A stretch of 5,158 nt of DNA from Bacteroidota bacterium (lineage in GTDB: Bacteria > Bacteroidota > Bacteroidia > Bacteroidales > Paludibacteraceae), in the NCBI GenBank assembly GCA_021804525.1, contig JAJZHJ010000136.1, positions 1-5,158 on the forward strand, read 5' to 3'. The translations under genes and the position numbers were made by a program. Below the pieces are notes generated by a model, which worked only from the letters and a program-made list of their open reading frames with translations, ran no database searches and was not told the DNA's origin. The first letter of the stretch is position 1. The number at the start of each line of letters is the position of its first letter. Below, one piece after another: positions 1 through 5,158 of the stretch.

Positions 1-1383
1 CTCAAGCAGAAGCCGGATCATGGCTAAACGACTCCGCTCTCCACCGGACAATACTTTGACTTTTTTATCGGCAGCTTCGCCTCCAAACATGAATGCACCC
101 AGAATGTCGCGAATCTTGGTGCGGATATCACCTACCGCCACATCGTCGATGGTTTGAAAAACCGTTTTGTTTTCATCAAGCAGCGCAGCTTGGTTTTGAG
201 CAAAATAGCCTATTTTGACGTTGTGGCCAAGGCGTAACAACCCGGAGTAATCTGTTTCGCTCATGATACATTTTACCAGGGTGGTTTTCCCTTCGCCGTT
301 TTTACCGACAAAAGCCACTTTTTCGCCACGATGAAGAATTAACCCAATATCGTGTAAGATTGTTTTTTCGCCGTAGGTTTTTGTTAAATGTTCTATTTCG
401 AGCGGCAGTGTTCCTGATCGTGGTGCAGGTGGAAATTTCAGATTCAAACGTGACGTGTCTATCTCTTCCACTTCGATGCGTTCGAGTTTGTCAAGTTGTT
501 TGATACGCGATTGCACCTGCACGGCTTTGGTGGCTTTCGATCGGAAGCGGTCGATAAAATCTTCCGTATCCTGAATCATCTTCTGTTGGTTTTCGTAGGC
601 GCGTTGTTGCTGTTCGAGTTGTTCTTTGCGCAATCCGATATATTTGGAGTAGGAGACACGGTAATCGTGAATGTGTCCGAGCGATAATTCGATGGTGCGA
701 TTGGATACGTTGTCGAGAAAAGCGCGGTCGTGAGAGACTAACAGCACGGCATGTGCCTGAGATGACAAAAAGTTTTCCAACCATTGAATCGATTCAATGT
801 CTAAATGGTTGGTTGGTTCGTCTAACAACAAAAGATCAGGCTTTCGTAACAAGATTTTTGCCAATTCGATGCGCATACGCCATCCTCCGCTAAATTCATC
901 CACGTGGCGATCGAAATCGGTACGCATGAAGCCTAATCCCATTAAAGTTTTTTCGGCTTCGGCGAGATAGTTTCCACCTCCTATAATATGCAGTTGTTCT
1001 GTTTCATGGGTCATTTGTTCAATGAGGTGATGGTATTCATCCGACTGGTGATCGGTTCGGTGCTCCAATGCGTAGGTCAATTGATCAATGGATTGTTGTA
1101 ATTGCTGAATCTCTTTGAAAGCCGTTTCGGTTTCTTCCATCACGGTTAAATGTCCGGCTGGCAAGAGTTGTTGAGGCAGATAACCAATGGTCACATCGGA
1201 CGATTTTACGATTCGTCCTGACGACGGGGTTTGTTCTCCCGCAAAAATGCTAAGCAACGTTGTTTTTCCGGCACCGTTTTTCCCTACTAAGGCAATGCGA
1301 TCTTTGGGATTGATTAAAAAAGAAATGGAATCAAAGAGGGTGAATCCGCCAAATTCGACGGTAAGTTGTTCGGCTGAAATCAT
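1..1383 (-). CDS. ABC-F family ATPase (YheS/YdiF-like), C-terminus off the window
   Basis: This is a soluble ABC-F protein: two ABC ATPase domains in one chain with no membrane segment, a family that acts on the ribosome rather than in transport. Reading from 1383 down to 1 gives 461 uninterrupted residues. Domain 1 shows Walker A GKNGAGKT (34-41), signature FSGGW (164-168), Walker B LLLLDEPTNHLD (184-195) and the H-loop SHDR (217-220). A charged, Gln-rich linker (about 245-305) contains DRFRSKATKAVQVQSRIK, which resembles YheS/YdiF more than EttA. Domain 2 shows Walker A GKNGEGKT (360-367) and signature LSGGER (445-450); its Walker B and H-loop are beyond the left edge. Family members run about 600-650 residues, so roughly 150-190 are missing. 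ATG at 1383 is the only sensible start, because an in-frame TAA lies 18 nt upstream (1402-1404). No Shine-Dalgarno is visible. It is divergent from dnaN. A housekeeping translation-factor role is more likely than antibiotic resistance, but the sequence does not prove this. Confidence 0.95.
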   Translation of the reverse strand, partial: MISAEQLTVEFGGFTLFDSISFLINPKDRIALVGKNGAGKTTLLSIFAGEQTPSSGRIVKSSDVTIGYLPQQLLPAGHLTVMEETETAFKEIQQLQQSIDQLTYALEHRTDHQSDEYHHLIEQMTHETEQLHIIGGGNYLAEAEKTLMGLGFMRTDFDRHVDEFSGGWRMRIELAKILLRKPDLLLLDEPTNHLDIESIQWLENFLSSQAHAVLLVSHDRAFLDNVSNRTIELSLGHIHDYRVSYSKYIGLRKEQLEQQQRAYENQQKMIQDTEDFIDRFRSKATKAVQVQSRIKQLDKLERIEVEEIDTSRLNLKFPPAPRSGTLPLEIEHLTKTYGEKTILHDIGLILHRGEKVAFVGKNGEGKTTLVKCIMSETDYSGLLRLGHNVKIGYFAQNQAALLDENKTVFQTIDDVAVGDIRTKIRDILGAFMFGGEAADKKVKVLSGGERSRLAMIRLLLE

Positions 1384-1494
1384 CTGTCGTTGGAGTACAA
1401 ATTAAGATATGGTTTCCTCAGGCAAGTATCGTCACAGGGTTGCATAACAAGGAGCAATCAGTCTGTTTGCTTGCGTGATTCATCGTTTTGTTGA

Positions 1495-1526
1495 CAAAGG
1501 TACGGTTTTTGCAAAGAGCCGCCAAA
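1495..1526 (-). promoter_or_regulatory. Bacteroidota-type promoter for the ABC-F gene
   Basis: Read on the minus strand, TTTG (1526-1523) is followed by 20 nt and then TACCTTTG (1502-1495), an exact match to the Bacteroidota -33 TTTG / -7 TAnnTTTG consensus with normal spacing. Transcription would be expected to begin near 1488-1490, giving a leader of about 105 nt before the ATG at 1383. The start site is inferred, not seen. Confidence 0.72.
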
Positions 1527-1597
1527 TGAGGAGGAAGCGATCTGCAGAACAACAATTTTTGTCTTTCTATATGTTGATATTCTGTTCATAAAAAGCA

Positions 1598-1629
1598 TTT
1601 GGCAGTTTCAAACTGATGGCTTAACTTTG
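1598..1629 (+). promoter_or_regulatory. Bacteroidota-type promoter for dnaN
   Basis: TTTG (1598-1601), a 20-nt spacer and TAACTTTG (1622-1629) match the -33 / -7 consensus of the Bacteroidota primary sigma factor exactly, with the same spacing as the divergent promoter. The start of transcription would fall near 1635, about 74 nt ahead of the dnaN ATG. The spacer contains a 13-bp palindrome (1603-1615), so repressor control is possible. Confidence 0.75.
1603..1615. repeat. 13-bp palindrome inside the dnaN promoter spacer
   Basis: CAGTTT and AAACTG form a perfect 6-bp inverted repeat around a single central C. It lies wholly between the -33 and -7 elements of the dnaN promoter, where a bound repressor would block RNA polymerase. 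A palindrome this short can arise by chance, and no known regulator with this site is recognised. Confidence 0.4.
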
Positions 1630-1637
1630 TCTTTTAG

Positions 1638-1663
1638 AAAATCGAATGTGACATTGCGATTTT
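1638..1663 (+). promoter_or_regulatory. Inverted repeat / hairpin at the 5' end of the dnaN leader
   Basis: AAAATCG (1638-1644) pairs perfectly with CGATTTT (1657-1663). Inside it, AATGT (1645-1649) pairs with ACATT (1651-1655), leaving one central G (1650) and one unpaired G (1656). As RNA this gives an 11-bp stem with a single bulge and a three-base loop, placed within a few bases of the predicted transcription start. Possible roles are protection of the mRNA 5' end, control of dnaN expression, or an operator in the DNA. It is not a normal terminator, because the T-run is part of the stem. Confidence 0.6.
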
Positions 1664-1708
1664 TGATGCAAAGACGTTCAAGATCACACTAATAAATATT
1701 TTTTCATT

Positions 1709-2833
1709 ATGAGATTTGTTGCTTCAAGTACTGCTTTATTAAGCCATTTACAAGCTGTTAGTCGCGTTATCAACTCTAAGAATACCATGGCGATTCTTGA
1801 CAGCTTTTTGTTTCAAATTGAGGGAACTGTTTTGAAAATTACTGCTTCCGATTTGGAAACAACCATGATTACCTCCATGGATATTGCGGATGTGGAAGGT
1901 GAAGGGAGTGTCGCTGTAACTGCCAAATTATTGTTAGACACGTTACGTGAATTTTCGGAACAGCCTTTGACATTCGATATTGATGATGAAAACCTGGCAA
2001 TGGTGATTTATTCAGACAACGGGCAATATAATTTCATCGGCCAAAATGGCGATGATTATCCGCGTTTGCCCATGATGCCTGAATCAACAAGTAAGATGAC
2101 ATTGAACATTGCAACGCTCAATGACAGTATTCAATCCACCTTTTTTGCAACGGGTGATGATGAACTTCGTCCTGTAATGAATGGCATCTTTTTCGATATT
2201 ACACCTGAGAAAATGACTGTGGTTGCAACCGATGCGCATAAATTGGTTCGTTTTCAGAATGAAGAAGCACGTGGAGATAGCGCTTATTCCTTTATTTTAG
2301 CCAAAAAGGCAGCTAACATGCTGCGTAATGTTTTGCCAAAAGAAAGTGGCGAAGTATTGATTCGTTTTGATGACAAAAATATTTGCTTCACGTTGCCAAC
2401 TTATACCTTGTATGCTCGCCAGATTGAAGGCCGTTATCCCAATTATTCGGCCGTTATTCCTATGAATAATCCTTACAAAGTGATTGTTGATCGTATTTTA
2501 TTGCTCAATGCGGTGAAGCGTGTTTCTGTCTTTTCGAACCAAGGCACAAGTTTGATCAAATTGCATATAGAGAATGATCAAATAGTGATTTCAGCACAAG
2601 ATATTGACTTTTCGATTTCTGCTGAAGAGACTATTCGTTGCCAATACGAAGGTGAACCGTTGTCGATTGGGTTCAAATCGTCATTTCTAATTGATATCAT
2701 TAATAACTTGGCTTCGGAGTCGATTGTTTTAGAACTTTCCGATCCATCGCGTGCCGGTATTTTCTTGCCATTTGAACAATCGGAAGGCGAAAATATCTTA
2801 ATGTTATTGATGCCTATGTTATTGAATAATTAA
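1709..2833 (+). CDS. dnaN: DNA polymerase III subunit beta (sliding clamp)
   Basis: The beta clamp is a ring-shaped homodimer that encircles DNA, tethers the replicative polymerase and serves as a docking site for other replication and repair proteins. The 374-residue product is close to the usual 365-375. It begins MRFVASSTALL, typical of the Bacteroidota clamp, so the ATG at 1709 is secure. The three clamp folds cover roughly residues 1-125, 130-250 and 255-374. Conserved marks are RPVMNG (154-159), ATDAHKL (173-179), EGRYPNY (240-246) and the C-terminal LMPM (367-370), which corresponds to the VMPM at the end of E. coli DnaN and lines the partner-binding cleft. It is not next to dnaA or recF here. 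It has its own promoter (1598-1629) and intrinsic terminator (2859-2886), so it probably forms a single-gene transcript. The leader lacks a Shine-Dalgarno sequence and is A/T-rich before the ATG, as is normal in this phylum. Confidence 0.98.
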   Translation: MRFVASSTALLSHLQAVSRVINSKNTMAILDSFLFQIEGTVLKITASDLETTMITSMDIADVEGEGSVAVTAKLLLDTLREFSEQPLTFDIDDENLAMVIYSDNGQYNFIGQNGDDYPRLPMMPESTSKMTLNIATLNDSIQSTFFATGDDELRPVMNGIFFDITPEKMTVVATDAHKLVRFQNEEARGDSAYSFILAKKAANMLRNVLPKESGEVLIRFDDKNICFTLPTYTLYARQIEGRYPNYSAVIPMNNPYKVIVDRILLLNAVKRVSVFSNQGTSLIKLHIENDQIVISAQDIDFSISAEETIRCQYEGEPLSIGFKSSFLIDIINNLASESIVLELSDPSRAGIFLPFEQSEGENILMLLMPMLLNN

Positions 2834-2858
2834 TAATTATCTATTCATTTTTAATCAG

Positions 2859-2886
2859 AGGTCATTTGAATAAATGGCCTTTTTTT
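2859..2886 (+). terminator. Intrinsic terminator of dnaN
   Basis: AGGTCATTT (2859-2867) and AAATGGCCT (2872-2880) form a 9-bp stem with one G-U pair and a GAAT loop, followed directly by a run of seven T (2880-2886). It starts 26 nt after the dnaN stop codon. There is no matching T-run on the other side, so it should work only in the plus direction. Confidence 0.88.
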
Positions 2887-2903
2887 CAATCCCAAGTACA
2901 CGT

Positions 2904-3341
2904 ATGAAAAAGCAGATTTTTTTAGCAGGTCTTTTTTTGACAATCTTTTCCTATGGTTTTTCACTATCTGCTCAAACGGGCGAAGTGAGAATGATCAATG
3001 CCGCACAGTTCAAACAGTTAGTTTGGAATTACGATAAAAGTTCTTCGGTACATTTGGAATCGAAGTTACCTGTCATCGTCGATTTTTTTGCTACATGGTG
3101 CCCTCCGTGTAAACGGTTATCTCCATTAGTCGATCAATTACAGCGTGAATTCAGAGGAAAAGTGGTGATTTATCGTGTCGATGTGGATAAGGATGCCGCA
3201 TTAACTCAACGTATGGGAATTCAAGCGATGCCTACGCTTATCTTCTTCAGCAAAAATAATACAAAATACTCATCGGTTGGATTTCTGGACTATCCTGAGC
3301 TAAAACAGATGGCCATTACGAAACTGTCGCTCAGAAAATAA
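2904..3341 (+). CDS. Exported thioredoxin-like protein (CPPC active site)
   Basis: This is a thioredoxin-fold disulfide oxidoreductase predicted to act in the periplasm. With the ATG at 2904 it has 145 residues. Residues 1-23 look like a Sec signal peptide: MKK, then a hydrophobic stretch (5-21), with likely cleavage at LSA/QTG after residue 23. The thioredoxin domain follows: VIVDFFATWCPPCKRLSPL (57-75) with the redox pair C66/C69 after W65, and the cis-proline motif MPT with P110. The frame is open back to an ATG at 2874, but that codon lies inside the dnaN terminator stem and would add ten residues ahead of the signal peptide, so 2904 is preferred. The active site is CPPC rather than the CGPC of classic thioredoxin, common among Bacteroidota thioredoxin-like proteins. 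The substrate is unknown. A periplasmic TrxP-like role, as described in Bacteroides fragilis, is plausible but not shown. queA follows 19 nt later, suggesting co-transcription. Confidence 0.92.
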   Translation: MKKQIFLAGLFLTIFSYGFSLSAQTGEVRMINAAQFKQLVWNYDKSSSVHLESKLPVIVDFFATWCPPCKRLSPLVDQLQREFRGKVVIYRVDVDKDAALTQRMGIQAMPTLIFFSKNNTKYSSVGFLDYPELKQMAITKLSLRK

Positions 3342-3360
3342 AAATTCTCTATTCGGGTTC

Positions 3361-4584
3361 ATGGTAATTCGTCCGCAGCAACTTGCTATCGAAGCGTATG
3401 ATTATCCATTGCCGGATGAGCGGATTGCGAAGTTTCCGTTACAACAACGGGATGCTTCGCAGTTACTTGTGTACCGGGAAGGGGAAATCGATCGAACAAT
3501 TTTTCGTTCATTGCCTGATTATTTGCCGGCTAACTCGCTGTTAGTGCGCAATAATACGCGGGTAGTGCAAGCGCGTCTTATTTTTTTCAAGGAGACGGGA
3601 GCCCGCATCGAATTATTTTGTTTAGAACCTTTTTCTCCATCAGATTATGCTCTGATGTTTCAGCAAACAGGTTCATGCGAATGGATTGGGTTGATAGGTA
3701 ATGCCAAGAAATGGAAAGAGGGTGTTTTGACGCGATCCTTTGAGATTGATGGACGTCGTTTTACACTGAAGGCATCTCGTATTTCTTCGCAGGGAATGTC
3801 GCATGTTTTACGATTTGAATGGGATGCATCCATCACGTTTGCTTCTCTTTTAGAAATAGTCGGCGAATTGCCCATTCCTCCTTATCTCAATCGCGATGCG
3901 CAACCATCAGATAAAGAAACCTATCAAACAGTTTATGCCAAAATAGAAGGTTCGGTGGCTGCTCCAACGGCAGGGCTGCATTTTACGGATTCCGTATTGG
4001 CTGGTTTGCATGTAAAAGGGATGGAATGGGTGGATGTCACGTTGCATGTGGGTGCGGGTACGTTCCAACCTGTCAAGTCGGCGGTCATGCTCGATCATGA
4101 AATGCACACGGAAAGTATAGCAGTCAGTCGTGCTGTGATTCAGCGTTTGTTGACTCATGATGCGTCGATTATTGCGGTAGGAACTACATCGGTACGCACG
4201 CTTGAAAGTCTCTATTTTCTGGGGAAACAGCTGCTTTTAGACGAGGCTGCATGTAATTTTCATGTGCATCAATGGATGCCTTATGAAAATACTCAGTTCA
4301 ATCCTTCTCCTCAGGAAGCTTTGAAAGCATTGCTCGATTATTTAGATCGAAACGGGTTGAATGAGCTGCATGCTGCTACACAAATTTTGATTGCGCCAGG
4401 TTATACGTTTCGTTTGGTGGATGGGTTGATTACCAATTTTCATCAACCACGCAGCACATTGTTATTGCTGATTGCAGCTTTTGTAGGTGCCGATTGGCGG
4501 CGCATTTACGACTATGCATTGCAAAACAACTTTCGGTTTTTGAGCTATGGCGATAGTTCGCTGCTTTTGCCAAAAAACAAGTAA
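3361..4584 (+). CDS. queA: QueA-family S-adenosylmethionine:tRNA ribosyltransferase-isomerase, long form
   Basis: QueA transfers and isomerises the ribosyl group of S-adenosylmethionine onto preQ1 in the tRNA wobble position, giving epoxyqueuosine, a late step of queuosine synthesis in the cytoplasm. Family marks in order: YDYPLPDERIA (13-23), NNTRVVQARL (64-73), GELPIPPYLNR (168-178), YQTVYA (188-193), SVAAPTAGLHF (198-208), VTLHVGAGTFQPV (226-238), MHTES (248-252), IAVGTTSVRTLES (271-283), TNFHQPRSTLLLL (358-370) and FRFLSYGDSS (391-400). At 407 residues it is longer than the usual 340-356. Most of the excess is a segment after LES (residues 284-340, about 40 longer than in E. coli) containing HVHQW (301-305). 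FHQPRS replaces the more usual FHLPxS. The family call is firm. Whether it performs the standard reaction or is a divergent paralogue depends on whether the genome also carries a short QueA. The gene starts 19 nt after the thioredoxin gene; ATG 3361 has no Shine-Dalgarno. Confidence 0.93.
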   Translation: MVIRPQQLAIEAYDYPLPDERIAKFPLQQRDASQLLVYREGEIDRTIFRSLPDYLPANSLLVRNNTRVVQARLIFFKETGARIELFCLEPFSPSDYALMFQQTGSCEWIGLIGNAKKWKEGVLTRSFEIDGRRFTLKASRISSQGMSHVLRFEWDASITFASLLEIVGELPIPPYLNRDAQPSDKETYQTVYAKIEGSVAAPTAGLHFTDSVLAGLHVKGMEWVDVTLHVGAGTFQPVKSAVMLDHEMHTESIAVSRAVIQRLLTHDASIIAVGTTSVRTLESLYFLGKQLLLDEAACNFHVHQWMPYENTQFNPSPQEALKALLDYLDRNGLNELHAATQILIAPGYTFRLVDGLITNFHQPRSTLLLLIAAFVGADWRRIYDYALQNNFRFLSYGDSSLLLPKNK

Positions 4585-4625
4585 AAATGAAATACTATTT
4601 AGGGTGTTAGTTTGAATATTCAGTT

Positions 4626-5158
4626 ATGAACGAAAAAGGATCAATATATAGCTTGAATGGTGATAAAGCATCTGCTGTTTCATCTCGGGTCACACAATCA
4701 GTTACGGATAAATTGTCTTTGAATGACATGATGAACCATTTTGGAGTGACTTTGTCCGATTTGCAGACAGTGATGAAAGCTGCCATGTTAACTGGTGGAG
4801 AGTTCGCAGACTTGTTTTTTGAGCACACTTTCGACTCTTTGCTGAATTTACGTGATGGTGAAGTGAATACGGTTTCTGCCAACATTGATTTCGGGGTGGG
4901 AGTCCGGGTTGTCAAAGGAGATCAGACGGGTTATGCTTACACTGAAAACGTAGCGTTGGAAGATATGCTAAAAGCAGCCAGAACGGCTTCCCGAATTGTA
5001 TTAGAATCGAGACATAATGATGCAGTAGGATTGTCTCCGACAACGCGGAGAACGTCTTATTACCCGCTGATTGGCTCGTGGGAGGACGCCGGTGTGGAAT
5101 TGAAACGACCTTTTTTACAAAAACTGAATGATCGTATTTTTAGTTTGAGTGATTGGGT
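4626..5158 (+). CDS. tldD: TldD-type metalloprotease subunit, N-terminal part
   Basis: TldD works with its paralogue TldE/PmbA as a heterodimeric zinc protease that trims unfolded peptides; in E. coli it matures microcin B17 and degrades the CcdA antitoxin. The 177 residues seen cover the N-terminal domain. GGEFADLFFEHT (57-68), the segment GVGVRVVKGDQTGYAY (90-105) and KAARTASRIV (116-125) match TldD, including the GVGVR...TGFAY stretch of the E. coli protein. The catalytic HExxxH motif would lie near residue 260 or later and is outside the window, as is any tldE/pmbA gene downstream. ATG 4626 is the first start after an in-frame TAG (4608-4610). It gives about 30 polar, Ser/Thr-rich residues more than E. 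coli TldD, with no signal peptide, so a downstream non-ATG start is possible. The gene begins 41 nt after the queA stop, with no clear promoter or terminator between them. TldD is favoured over TldE, but the missing two-thirds would settle it. Confidence 0.9.
   Translation, partial: MNEKGSIYSLNGDKASAVSSRVTQSVTDKLSLNDMMNHFGVTLSDLQTVMKAAMLTGGEFADLFFEHTFDSLLNLRDGEVNTVSANIDFGVGVRVVKGDQTGYAYTENVALEDMLKAARTASRIVLESRHNDAVGLSPTTRRTSYYPLIGSWEDAGVELKRPFLQKLNDRIFSLSDW

Larger units (their letters stand above)
1384..1708. other. Divergent intergenic region between ABC-F gene and dnaN
   Basis: This 325-bp stretch separates two genes pointing away from each other. It holds one promoter for each direction (1495-1526 minus, 1598-1629 plus), 71 bp of AT-rich DNA between them with nothing recognised, a leader of about 105 nt for the ABC-F gene and a leader of about 74 nt for dnaN with a strong inverted repeat. 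I saw no tRNA, no DnaA box (TTATNCACA type) and no convincing protein-coding frame. Confidence 0.85.

Noticed and set aside
491..784. 97-residue minus-strand open frame
   Set aside because: It lies in another frame of the ABC-F gene, which has intact family motifs through this stretch; the product shows no recognisable features.
1187..1405. 72-residue plus-strand open frame
   Set aside because: It is antisense to the Walker A region of the ABC-F gene, with no family resemblance.
1418..1483. Minus-strand 21-codon frame in the ABC-F leader (MNHASKQTD...), a possible leader peptide for attenuation
   Set aside because: Its ATG lies only about 5 nt after the predicted transcription start, it has no ribosome binding site, no terminator/antiterminator hairpins are visible in the leader, and a frame of this length is expected by chance.
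1666..1692. Eight-codon frame (MQRRSRSH) in the dnaN leader
   Set aside because: It is too short to judge, has no supporting signals, and begins right at the end of the inverted repeat.
1384..1708. Possible replication origin near dnaN
   Set aside because: No DnaA-box cluster and no dnaA or recF neighbour; dnaN is often away from oriC in this phylum.
2874..2903. N-terminal extension MAFFSIPSTR of the thioredoxin
   Set aside because: It is encoded by the 3' arm and T-run of the dnaN terminator and would precede an otherwise normal signal peptide.
3907..4158. 83-residue minus-strand open frame, plus a similar one at 3660-3875
   Set aside because: Both are antisense to conserved QueA coding sequence and have no plausible start signals.
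4585..4625. Possible promoter (TTAGTTTG, 4607-4614) ahead of tldD
   Set aside because: The second base of the -7 motif is wrong and there is no TTTG about 20 nt upstream.
4607..4915. 102-residue minus-strand open frame
   Set aside because: It is antisense to the TldD N-terminal domain, whose family motifs are on the plus strand.

Overview
This window looks like ordinary chromosome from a member of the Bacteroidota, most likely Bacteroidales. Three things suggest this: two exact TTTG-N20-TAnnTTTG promoters of the kind used by the Bacteroidota primary sigma factor, start codons with AT-rich leaders and no Shine-Dalgarno sequence, and protein sequences typical of the phylum (a YheS/YdiF-like ABC-F ATPase, a long-form QueA, and an exported CPPC thioredoxin). 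I cannot name a genus from the sequence alone.

Layout. Positions 1-1383 (minus strand) hold the first 461 residues of an ABC-F ATPase whose C-terminus lies off the left edge. Positions 1384-1708 are a 325-bp divergent intergenic region with one well-formed promoter facing each way. Between the dnaN promoter and dnaN there is also a strong inverted repeat that would form a hairpin at the very 5' end of the dnaN mRNA. Positions 1709-2833 are dnaN (sliding clamp), closed by a clear intrinsic terminator at 2859-2886. Then follow, on the plus strand, an exported thioredoxin-like protein (2904-3341), a QueA-family tRNA ribosyltransferase-isomerase with a roughly 40-residue extra segment (3361-4584), and the first 177 residues of a TldD-type protease subunit (4626 to the right edge).

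Functionally these are housekeeping genes: translation factor, replication clamp, envelope redox protein, queuosine tRNA modification, and peptide or protein maturation. The dnaN unit is set apart from its neighbours by its own promoter and terminator. The thioredoxin-queA pair is closely spaced (19 nt) and probably co-transcribed, with tldD 41 nt further on. I see no promoter of the standard type directly in front of this second group.

I found no mobile element, CRISPR array, RNA gene, defence system or evident new system. The points most worth a second look are the 5' hairpin and operator-like palindrome at the dnaN promoter, the insertion in QueA, and the start codon of the thioredoxin gene, where the longest open frame begins inside the dnaN terminator.
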